This document shows, piece by piece, positions 5,526-11,908 of a stretch of 11,908 nucleotides of DNA (its first letter is position 1; each line of letters starts with the position of its first letter). The stretch lies in NCBI GenBank assembly GCA_001768155.1, contig MENC01000286.1:1-11908 (forward strand). The letters run 5' to 3'. The translations under genes and the position numbers were made by a program. This stretch comes from Bacteroidetes bacterium GWA2_30_7. Its GTDB lineage: Bacteria; Bacteroidota; Bacteroidia; Bacteroidales; GWF2-33-38. The notes beneath the pieces were generated by a model. It worked only from the letters and a program-made list of their open reading frames with translations. It had not been told where the DNA came from and did no database searches.

Positions 5526-7289
5526 ATGCAACCAATCACCCAAATAAAATGCCCTAATTGTGGCACTTCTATTGATGTTCAGGATATTCTTAGTCATCAG
5601 TTAGAAGATGAAATAAAGCATAAATATCAATCACAGTTAGAAAACGAAAAAAAGAAATACCAATCGGAGTTCGAGAATCTGAATAAGTCTAAAGAAGAAT
5701 TTGAACAAAAGAAAAAACAAGAAAACGAACTGTTTCAGGAGCGACTTGAAAAACAATTAAAAGAAGATAGGGTTGCAATAGAAGCAAAATTAAAACAAAA
5801 ATTGAACGAAGAACAATCGGAACAATTTAAGGTTTTACAAAAAGAATTAGACGAAAAATCTGAACAAATCAAAGAATTAAACCGAACTAAAGCCGAAATT
5901 GAAAAATTGAAACGTGAAAAGTCTGAGCTAAAAGAAATTGCTGAAACAGAAGCACTTAAAAAATTCAATGAAACTTTACTCATCGAAAAAGAAAAAATCA
6001 AAAAATCGGAAGAAGAACGTAATAATCAACTCATTAAAGGATTTAATAAGCAACTTGAAGAACAAAAAAAATTAGCCGAAGAATTGAAGTTTAAAAACGA
6101 ACAAAACGATTTACAATTAGCCGAAGAAAAAAAGAAATACAATTCTGAATTTGAAAGTTTAAACAAGGCAAAAGAAGAATTTGAACAAAAGAAAAAGAAT
6201 GAAAACGAACTGTTTCAGGAACGACTTGAAAAACAACTGAAAGAAGAACGAATTTCAATTGAAACAAAGTTAAAACAAAAAATAAATGAAGAGCAATCTG
6301 AGCAGTTCAAGGCATTTCAAAAAGAATTAGACGAAAAATCGGAACAAATCAAGGAACTTAACCGAACCAAAGCTGAAATTGAGAAATTAAAACGCGAAAA
6401 GTCTGAATTAAAGGAAGCTGCAGAAGCCGAGGCTCAGAAAAAACTGAATGAAATTTTACTTATAGAAAAAGAAAAAATCAAAAAATCGGAAGAAGATAAA
6501 AACGAATTGCGTTTTAAAGAAATGCAAAAACAACTTGATGACCAGAAAAAACTATCTGAAGAAATGATTAGAAAGCAGGAGCAAGGCTCAATGCAATTGC
6601 AGGGCGAAGTTCAGGAATTAGCAATAGAAGAGTGGCTTACATCGCAATTTCCATTAGACAGTATCGAAGAAATTAAAAAAGGAGCAAGAGGTGGCGATTG
6701 TATCCAAACTGTTAACACACGCAGTCGTCAGAACTGTGGTACAATATATTACGAAAGTAAACGTACAAAAGATTTTCAGCCAAGCTGGATTGAAAAATTC
6801 AAAACAGATATTCGTGAAAAAAGTGCAAATATTGGCGTTTTGGTTACAGAAGTGATGCCTCCCGATATGGAAAGGATGGGCTTAAAAGATGGAATCTGGA
6901 TTTGTAACTACGAGGAATTTAAAGGTTTATGTGCAGTTTTACGAGAATCAATAATTCAGATTAGCATGACCTTAAGTTCGCAGGAAAATAAAGGCGACAA
7001 AATGCACATGCTTTACGACTATCTCACCAGCAACACATTCCGTATGCAGGTTGAAGCAATTGTAGAAGGTTTCACACAAATGAAAAATGCTTTAGACAAC
7101 GAAAAACGTGCAATGCAACGTATCTGGAAAGAACGCGAAAAACTAATTGAAAAAGTAACTACAAATACAATTGACATGCACGCCTCAATAAAAGGAATTG
7201 CAGGAAATGCAATTCAGGCAGTAAAAGCGTTAGAATTATCTGAAATTAATGAAAAATTAAATGAAGATGAATTTAAAGATTCAAATTAA
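5526..7289 (+). CDS. DUF2130 family protein: zinc-ribbon start, long coiled coil, nuclease-like core
   Basis: The ATG at 5526 is preferred (587 aa) over the upstream in-frame ATG at 5463. The extra 21 residues are low-complexity, overlap the 49-residue ORF, and precede the usual beginning, MQPITQIKCPNCG. C9 and C12 form a half zinc-ribbon. Residues about 20-365 are a charged coiled coil made of two nearly identical 160-residue units. The conserved DUF2130 core follows: GARGGDCIQTV with D391 and IYYESKRTKDF with E410 and K412, an arrangement resembling a PD-(D/E)xK nuclease site, then VLVTEVMPP and a helical end. No signal peptide or membrane segment is seen, so it is cytoplasmic. The biological role of the family is not known to me. 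The nuclease idea is inference from the motif and from its position near a restriction gene. Confidence 0.8.
   Translation: MQPITQIKCPNCGTSIDVQDILSHQLEDEIKHKYQSQLENEKKKYQSEFENLNKSKEEFEQKKKQENELFQERLEKQLKEDRVAIEAKLKQKLNEEQSEQFKVLQKELDEKSEQIKELNRTKAEIEKLKREKSELKEIAETEALKKFNETLLIEKEKIKKSEEERNNQLIKGFNKQLEEQKKLAEELKFKNEQNDLQLAEEKKKYNSEFESLNKAKEEFEQKKKNENELFQERLEKQLKEERISIETKLKQKINEEQSEQFKAFQKELDEKSEQIKELNRTKAEIEKLKREKSELKEAAEAEAQKKLNEILLIEKEKIKKSEEDKNELRFKEMQKQLDDQKKLSEEMIRKQEQGSMQLQGEVQELAIEEWLTSQFPLDSIEEIKKGARGGDCIQTVNTRSRQNCGTIYYESKRTKDFQPSWIEKFKTDIREKSANIGVLVTEVMPPDMERMGLKDGIWICNYEEFKGLCAVLRESIIQISMTLSSQENKGDKMHMLYDYLTSNTFRMQVEAIVEGFTQMKNALDNEKRAMQRIWKEREKLIEKVTTNTIDMHASIKGIAGNAIQAVKALELSEINEKLNEDEFKDSN
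5651..6610 (+). repeat. Two 480-bp direct repeats (160 codons) encoding the duplicated coiled coil
   Basis: Unit 1 is about 5651-6130 and unit 2 about 6131-6610. Marker segments recur at an offset of exactly 480 bp: aaagaaatac at 5651 and 6131, gaaaaaatca at 5991 and 6471. Peptides such as NELFQERLEKQLKE and KSEQIKELNRTKAEIEKLKR are shared. The first three quarters of each unit are very similar; the last part is more diverged. Exact boundaries cannot be fixed in a tandem duplication. Confidence 0.9.
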
Positions 7290-7332
7290 TAGTTTATAGT
7301 TCGATAGATTTTATAAAATGCTATTAATTAAC

Positions 7333-7410
7333 AGATTGCTTCACTGCGTTCGCAATGACGTAATTCGCAGACAACCAAAGGGTTCGTCATTGCGAGGAAC
7401 GAAGCAATCT
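7333..7410. repeat. REPIN/MITE-like palindromic intergenic element
   Basis: Two inverted arms, 7333-7360 and 7385-7410, each share AGATTGCTTC at the outer end and CGCAATGACG at the inner end. The middle of the arms differs, 8 nt against 6 nt. The loop is 24 nt. The element is richer in G+C than its surroundings and fills most of the gap between the DUF2130 and chromate-transporter genes. Arms containing GTCATTGCGAGGAACGAAGCAATC are, from memory, a common dispersed repeat in many bacterial genomes. It could also fold as an RNA hairpin, but no T-tract follows. Confidence 0.8.
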
Positions 7411-7452
7411 ATTGAATATGCCAAACCATTAAATAAATAATATTTCAATTTT

Positions 7453-7460
7453 TATCTTTG
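7453..7460 (+). promoter_or_regulatory. Candidate Bacteroidota -7 box (TATCTTTG) for the chromate transporter
   Basis: TATCTTTG matches TAnnTTTG and ends 16 nt before the ATG at 7477, implying a very short leader. No clear TTTG -33 box is present about 19 nt upstream. Confidence 0.4.
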
Positions 7461-7476
7461 AGGCAAATAATAATAA

Positions 7477-8601
7477 ATGAGCCAGAATAACCTTAAAGAA
7501 GTCGCTAAATTATTTTCAAAATTGGGCGTTATTTCGTTTGGCGGACCTGCTGCTCATAATGCAATGATGTATAACGAAGTTGTCGTTAAAAAAAAATGGA
7601 TGAACGAGCAGCATTTTCTTGATTTAGTGAGCGCTGCCAACTTAATTCCCGGTCCAAACAGTACTGAACTTGCTATTCATATCGGTAAAGAAAAAGCCGG
7701 TTGGAAAGGTCTGTTAGTTGCAGGTATTTGTTTTATAATTCCGGCTGTTATTATAACTGGTTTATTTGCATGGTTTTACAAGCATTACGGACAATTGCCA
7801 CAAATTCAGCCATTTATATATGGAATAAAACCTGCAATTATTGCAATTATTTTATCTGCAATTTATCCACTTGCCAAAAAATCGCTTAAAACATTAGAAT
7901 TAGGCATAATAGGAGCAATGACTTTAATCCTTTCATTATTTCAAATAAATGAAATATATTTAATGTTTGGGGCTGGATTTATCGCAGTTGCCTTATTATC
8001 AATCAGAAATAATAAATTGAATGCAAATTTTATTTTTCCATTAACACTTTTGCAAATTCCAAAGATGACATTTCTGGCTTCAATAAATCTGAATTTATTT
8101 TTGACATTCTTAAAAATTGGAGCAATTCTTTATGGTAGTGGTTATGTGCTTTTTGCCTTTTTGGACACAGAATTAGTGGCAAAGGGAATAATTTCACGAC
8201 AACAATTAATTGATGCTATTGCAGTTGGACAATTCACGCCTGGTCCTGTTTTTTCATCTGTTACTTTTATTGGTTTTCAGATAAATGATTTATCAGGTGC
8301 AATTGTTTCAACATTTGCAATTTTTTTGCCTTCATTTATTTTTGTTGCCTTATCGAGTCAATTCGTGAAAAAAATGAGAAATTCAAAATTGTTTTCTGCA
8401 TTTTTAGATGCCGTAAACATAGCTTCCGTTGCCATTATTATTGCAATTTGTTATCAAATGGGCAAAGAAACAATTACCGATTGGCGAACAATTACAATTG
8501 CAATTATCAGTCTGATAGTTACTTTTGGTTTTAAAAAAGTAAATAATGTGTTGGTAGTTTTTGGCAGTTCGATTATTGGTTATTTATTAATGCTTTTATG
8601 A
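7477..8601 (+). CDS. chrA: CHR-family chromate transporter
   Basis: A 374-residue integral inner-membrane protein with the two homologous halves typical of full-length ChrA. The first half has KLGVISFGGPAAH (FGGP at 21-24) and NLIPGPN (PGP at 58-60). The second half has FLKIGAILYGSGYV and GQFTPGPVFSSVTFIGF (PGP at 255-257). Many hydrophobic segments fill the rest. In characterised members the protein exports chromate from the cytoplasm; physiological substrates in other lineages are uncertain. It stands alone, with no chrB or other metal-resistance gene beside it. It converges with the DUF5618-like gene across a 41-nt gap in which no convincing hairpin terminator is seen. Confidence 0.92.
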   Translation: MSQNNLKEVAKLFSKLGVISFGGPAAHNAMMYNEVVVKKKWMNEQHFLDLVSAANLIPGPNSTELAIHIGKEKAGWKGLLVAGICFIIPAVIITGLFAWFYKHYGQLPQIQPFIYGIKPAIIAIILSAIYPLAKKSLKTLELGIIGAMTLILSLFQINEIYLMFGAGFIAVALLSIRNNKLNANFIFPLTLLQIPKMTFLASINLNLFLTFLKIGAILYGSGYVLFAFLDTELVAKGIISRQQLIDAIAVGQFTPGPVFSSVTFIGFQINDLSGAIVSTFAIFLPSFIFVALSSQFVKKMRNSKLFSAFLDAVNIASVAIIIAICYQMGKETITDWRTITIAIISLIVTFGFKKVNNVLVVFGSSIIGYLLMLL

Positions 8602-8642
8602 TAGCACTATTAGATTTTTATATCGAGAGTTCAGGGCTTTTT

Positions 8643-9047
8643 TTATTTAGTTTTAATTTTATTAATTATTTCGTAGGCAACTTCAAAACCTGATAAAATT
8701 ACTTTTACACTTAAATTGCCATCGTAATAGCCCGATAAATGAAGCGTATCATAAGCCGAATTAAGATACTTCAATAATTTTTTATCAATCTCTGATAATG
8801 ATTTTTGATAATATTCAATTGACTTTCTGCCTTTTTTACGCTCAACTCCTTTAATAAGCAAATACCCATCAAGTGCAATAAGCACTCCATTATAAGCAGT
8901 TCCGGTAGCTGTACGCACATATTTACGGTCTTCGTAAAAATCACCATCTTTGCCAGCTTTTTTAAGAGTTTCTTTAGCATTATTCATATATCTGATAGCT
9001 TCAGTATAATAATGCTCTTTGATTTTTTGTTTTTCCTCTATACTCAT
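8643..9047 (-). CDS. DUF5618-like small helical protein
   Basis: A 134-residue soluble protein that appears all-helical: EAIRYMNNAKETLKKA, then RKYVRTATGTAYNGVLIALD, then a C-terminal pair of helices. From memory it matches the DUF5618 family of Bacteroidota. The RTATGTAYNGVLIALDGYL helix resembles HEPN-type four-helix bundles that accompany nucleotidyltransferases, but no Rx4-6H catalytic motif is visible, so RNase activity is not expected. No nucleotidyltransferase gene lies next to it. Function unknown. Confidence 0.7.
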   Translation of the reverse strand: MSIEEKQKIKEHYYTEAIRYMNNAKETLKKAGKDGDFYEDRKYVRTATGTAYNGVLIALDGYLLIKGVERKKGRKSIEYYQKSLSEIDKKLLKYLNSAYDTLHLSGYYDGNLSVKVILSGFEVAYEIINKIKTK

Positions 9048-9064
9048 AATCTGTTTTATTATTA

Positions 9065-9072
9065 CAAAAATA
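9065..9072 (-). promoter_or_regulatory. Candidate -7 box (TATTTTTG) for the DUF5618-like gene
   Basis: On the minus strand TATTTTTG fits TAnnTTTG and ends 17 nt before the ATG at 9047. The nearest upstream TTTG is about 15 nt away, shorter than the usual 19 nt, so support is modest. The rest of 9073-9228 is AT-rich with only weak hairpins. Confidence 0.35.
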
Positions 9073-9228
9073 CAAAAATTTGTGATTCAAAACATAACAT
9101 TTTATTTTTAAAAGTTTTTTTACATTTTACATTTATTAAATATTAGATTGTCTTATAATTAATATTATGTTAAATAGAATATTTAAAAACAAACTGATAA
9201 TTAAATGTTTGTCAAAATTGGAATTTTG

Positions 9229-10374
9229 TTAACTCTCTCCTAATTGCTTGCAAACAGAATTATATTTTTCTGTATTATCAAACCGTTTATAGAGGAATTT
9301 TAATTTTGAAAGGACATTTTTGCTATTTGGCTTTATCTTATCTGCGTTTTCAAAATATGGTAAAGTATTTTTGAAATATTCATCAACTTTTGCTTTTTCT
9401 GCTTTAAACTGCATTTCGTCAGTTAATGTATTTACATATTCGTTTTGCTTAATTGCTTTATTGTACCATAAAGCTCCCATTTGATAATTTGAATTATAAT
9501 CTGCATTATTTAATTCGATAGCTTTTTTATATAATTCACTTACTTTATCAAATTCATTTTCAGGATTGTATAAACTTGCCAAAACAACATAATAGCTTGA
9601 CTCATTTGTTCCTTTCGAAACAATATTTTCAAGTAATTCTTTGGCTTCAGCTTTTTTATTGCTATCTAAATATAAATTAATTAATTGATTAACAAGTGTT
9701 GTTGAATTATTTGGAAACTTTTCAATTCCAGATTTTAAAATATTTAAAGCATTGTCAATATTGTTTTGTGTTTTATACAAATCACTTAAATTTAAGTATA
9801 TATCAGAGCCTCCATATTTTATTTCTATTAATTTTTCATAATATTTAACAGCTTTATCATATTTTTTAGCTAAAGTTGCACACATTGCCGCATTATACAA
9901 TGAGTTTGAATCTGTTAGCAAAAACATTGGCATATTATTAATCTCTAGAGAATTTTCGAACGATTCCAAAGCCTTTTCATATTTGTATTCGTTATATTCT
10001 CTTACTCCTTTATTACTATACTGATTAGCAAGAACATTAAGCCTTTTGGTCATCTCCGATTGATATTTTTTTGTTTTATCAAATTCATTAGTTTTTTTAT
10101 ATGAATAAAAAGCTTCTGATAATGCTTCTTGTGATAGATTTTTGATATTAATATCTTCGCTTTCATAAATAGTATGGTAAACTACAGCATTACAAAACCA
10201 GGCATCTACAGAATTTTTGTACTCCACTCCTTTTATAATCTCATCAATTTTGCTTTTTGCTGATTTTAATTGTCCGGAATTAATTTCTTCAAATATCTTA
10301 ACGAACTGAACATCTTGAGCTTGTACGATATTAATTAAAATAGAAATTAAAATAAATGTAAGCTGAATTTTCAT
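9229..10374 (-). CDS. Secreted TPR-repeat protein (paralog of the upstream TPR gene)
   Basis: A 381-residue protein if translation begins at the ATG ending at 10374. That start places MKIQLTFILISILINIVQAQ, a clean signal peptide with probable cleavage after VQA, at the N-terminus. An in-frame ATG four codons upstream (10386) is an alternative. The mature protein consists of about six or more TPR-like helix pairs, for example DIYLNLSDLYKTQNNIDNAL, SSYYVVLASLYNPENEFDKV and NYQMGALWYNKAIKQN. There is no lipobox cysteine, so it is likely periplasmic and serves as a protein-interaction scaffold. It resembles the neighbouring TPR gene in layout and C-terminal pattern, indicating an old tandem duplication. 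An intrinsic terminator separates the two genes, yet no good promoter box is seen for this one. Confidence 0.85.
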   Translation of the reverse strand: MKIQLTFILISILINIVQAQDVQFVKIFEEINSGQLKSAKSKIDEIIKGVEYKNSVDAWFCNAVVYHTIYESEDINIKNLSQEALSEAFYSYKKTNEFDKTKKYQSEMTKRLNVLANQYSNKGVREYNEYKYEKALESFENSLEINNMPMFLLTDSNSLYNAAMCATLAKKYDKAVKYYEKLIEIKYGGSDIYLNLSDLYKTQNNIDNALNILKSGIEKFPNNSTTLVNQLINLYLDSNKKAEAKELLENIVSKGTNESSYYVVLASLYNPENEFDKVSELYKKAIELNNADYNSNYQMGALWYNKAIKQNEYVNTLTDEMQFKAEKAKVDEYFKNTLPYFENADKIKPNSKNVLSKLKFLYKRFDNTEKYNSVCKQLGES

Positions 10375-10403
10375 TATATGTGACATTAATTAATTTTTAG
10401 TTA

Positions 10404-10438
10404 AAAATAAAAAAAAAGAGAAACGCAATACGTTTCTC
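10404..10438 (-). terminator. Intrinsic terminator after the upstream TPR gene
   Basis: The stem GAGAAACG (10418-10425) pairs perfectly with CGTTTCTC (10431-10438) across a 5-nt loop. On the minus strand it is followed by a run of nine T and then ATTTTT. It lies 23 nt after the stop of the gene at 10462-11712, so it should end that transcript before the next TPR gene. Confidence 0.88.
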
Positions 10439-10461
10439 AAATTTTAAAAAATTATAAACTA

Positions 10462-11712
10462 TTATTTACCTGTAAGTTTAGCTTTAATTTGGTCGTGTTT
10501 TTCCATATTACCAGTTCTATAATAAAGAGTTTTAAGCGATTGCATTGTGCTTATATCTTCTGGATTTAATTCGTATGCTTTCTCTAAATATGGTAATGCT
10601 AAAGCAAATTTTTCGTCTGCTTGTTTCTTTAAAACATCATATTTTTTTAAATCTTTTTCATCATTTGCTTTTTCAATTATAGCAGCTCCGGTATTATAGT
10701 ACAAAGCTCCAAGATTATAATAAGCATCGAAATAATCGGACTTTAATTCAATAGCCTTTTTGTATGAAATATTTGCACTATCAACATTCTGAAAATAAGT
10801 GTCGTATAAACTTCCCTGTGCAAAATGATATGTTGCATTAGATGGGTCTTTTTCGATAGCCAATTTTAGATAATTTAAAGCTTTTGCTCCTTGTTTGGTT
10901 TCTAAATAATAATTAATTAATTCAGTAACTAAAGAAGCACTTCCTTCTTGATATTTATCTATTCCTTTTTTTAAAGTTTCAATGTACTTAACTGTATCTC
11001 CTTTAGCTTGTTGTACTTTTGCAAGTAAATAAAACATTGAAGCTTTTTCTTTAACATCTGCACCATAACCAAATTTAGTTACTAAATCGTAATATTTAAT
11101 TGATTTTTCAAAATCTTTTGCTTTGTCGGCAGCTAATGCAGCATAATAAATAATTGGTGTATCAAGTTTTCCAGAAAGTGTTGATAAGAACAATGAATTT
11201 TCAAATGAATTTAATGCTGAAGGATAATCTTTAGTATCTTTAAATTCTGTAACACCTTTATTTACAAATATATTTGCAAGAGCTGGAAATCTATTCATTA
11301 TAATATCCATTACAATTTCATCATCAACATAAGCTGTTTTTTGATTCATCAACAATAAAGTAAATTTCACTAAATCGTCTTCTTTGCTTAAATCTAAATT
11401 TTTGTTTGCAGGGTCTTTAAAGTTTAATGCCATTGCTTTTTTATATGCATCAAGTGATTTTGTAAGGGCATCGGCATCAAGGCTTTTGAAATTTTTATTT
11501 ACATATATTCCCTGATAAATTTGACCTGCATAATACCAAGTTTTTGGATCGGAAATAGTAGCTTCATGTTTACAAGCGGCATCAATTGCTTCTTTAGCTT
11601 TATCAAGCTCATTGTACTTTAGATAATTATAAGCACTTACTCTCTTGTTTGGTTGAGCATTAAAAACTAGGGAAACAAATAATAATGAGATGATTAATGT
11701 AGTCTTTTTCAT
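10462..11712 (-). CDS. Secreted TPR-repeat protein
   Basis: A 416-residue protein with the signal peptide MKKTTLIISLLFVSLVFNAQ, probable cleavage after FNA, and no lipobox cysteine. The mature part has repeated TPR-type helix pairs: NYLKYNELDKAKEAIDAAC near the start, TWYYAGQIYQGIY, ALNYLKLAIEKDPSNATYHF with LYDTYFQNVDSANISYKKAI, FDAYYNLGALYYNTGAAIIE, and LPYLEKAYELNPEDISTM near the end. It is probably periplasmic and acts through protein-protein contacts; the partner is unknown. The second TPR gene, downstream on the same strand, is a diverged paralog. Confidence 0.88.
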   Translation of the reverse strand: MKKTTLIISLLFVSLVFNAQPNKRVSAYNYLKYNELDKAKEAIDAACKHEATISDPKTWYYAGQIYQGIYVNKNFKSLDADALTKSLDAYKKAMALNFKDPANKNLDLSKEDDLVKFTLLLMNQKTAYVDDEIVMDIIMNRFPALANIFVNKGVTEFKDTKDYPSALNSFENSLFLSTLSGKLDTPIIYYAALAADKAKDFEKSIKYYDLVTKFGYGADVKEKASMFYLLAKVQQAKGDTVKYIETLKKGIDKYQEGSASLVTELINYYLETKQGAKALNYLKLAIEKDPSNATYHFAQGSLYDTYFQNVDSANISYKKAIELKSDYFDAYYNLGALYYNTGAAIIEKANDEKDLKKYDVLKKQADEKFALALPYLEKAYELNPEDISTMQSLKTLYYRTGNMEKHDQIKAKLTGK

Positions 11713-11734
11713 TTTATTAATATTTTATAATTTT

Positions 11735-11765
11735 CAAAATTAATTTATTATCATAAAACTTCAAA
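11735..11765 (-). promoter_or_regulatory. Bacteroidota-type promoter (TTTG, 19 nt, TAATTTTG) for the TPR gene
   Basis: On the minus strand TTTG (11762-11765) and TAATTTTG (11735-11742) are separated by exactly 19 nt, matching the -33/-7 architecture of the Bacteroidota primary sigma factor. The -7 box ends 22 nt before the ATG at 11712. This is the best promoter match in the window. Confidence 0.65.
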
Positions 11766-11853
11766 TATTTTGCCAGTATTATCGAGCATCTTAATGAAAA
11801 ATTGGCAAAATGCAAAGGGTAATTTAACAAATTGTATATTGCAATTTGCTTAT

Positions 11854-11907
11854 TTATAGAGATGCGTACCAATTAGTGCCATCCGTAATGTCTAAAAAAA
11901 CTAATTC
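11854..11907 (-). CDS. Possible C-terminal end of a gene running in from the right edge
   Basis: On the minus strand a frame is open from the window edge to a TAA at 11854-11856 and reads ELVFLDITDGTNWYASL. The composition looks protein-like, but 17 codons is too short to distinguish from chance. On the plus strand ATG 11888 starts MSKKTNS and also runs off the edge, so the neighbouring gene could be on either strand. Confidence 0.25.
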   Translation of the reverse strand, partial: ELVFLDITDGTNWYASL

Positions 11908-11908
11908 A

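Noticed and set aside
7701..7889. Alternative-frame open stretch inside the chromate transporter
   Set aside because: It overlaps the conserved transporter frame entirely and its translation has no recognisable features.
9189..9228. Weak hairpins after the second TPR gene (ACAAAC/GTTTGT and CAAAATT/AATTTTG)
   Set aside because: The stems are short or the loop is only 2 nt, and there is no T-tract on the minus strand.

Overview
This is an AT-rich window, most probably from a member of the Bacteroidota. The evidence is: an outer-membrane barrel tail resembling PorP/SprF at the left edge; no obvious Shine-Dalgarno sequences before the genes; several promoter-like TAnnTTTG boxes, one with a TTTG box 19 nt upstream; a DUF5618-like gene; and two secreted TPR paralogs. 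No rRNA, tRNA or CRISPR array was seen.

Layout. Positions 2-130 (+) are the end of a gene that starts outside the window. Positions 362-4162 (+) encode a very large single-chain Type IIG-like restriction-modification protein of 1266 residues. A HEPN-domain protein follows 20 nt downstream (4183-5172, +). A small decayed zinc-ribbon fragment comes next, then a 49-residue ORF resembling the C-terminal domain of ribosomal protein L7/L12 (5339-5488, +), then a DUF2130 coiled-coil/nuclease-like protein (5526-7289, +). A REPIN-like palindromic element lies at 7333-7410, followed by a CHR-family chromate transporter (7477-8601, +). On the minus strand are a DUF5618-like protein (8643-9047) and two exported TPR paralogs (9229-10374 and 10462-11712), with a clear intrinsic terminator between the TPR genes.

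The striking part is the restriction-modification gene. Its coding sequence carries ten copies of a 20-bp palindrome, CAATGGGATTAATCCCATTG or the paired-change variant CAAGGGGATTAATCCCCTTG. Seven of the ten are perfect CAAT-type or CAAG-type repeats outside the imperfect copies described below plus one further perfect copy in the array, so eight are perfect and two have a single mismatch. They are read in frame as MGLIPL/RGLIPL in one phase or NGINPI/KGINPL in another; the third phase would give a TAA stop and is not used. Between methyltransferase motif I and the NPPY motif, the same protein also contains an in-frame domain of about 180 residues that looks like an IS200/RAYT-type Y1 HUH transposase, with an HLH motif and a downstream YIKNN tyrosine motif. 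RAYT-type enzymes are known to act on short palindromes. The arrangement therefore suggests, as inference, a restriction enzyme that captured a palindrome-handling HUH domain and became decorated with that domain's own coding-compatible palindromes. The HEPN protein immediately downstream could be a second component of the same defence locus.
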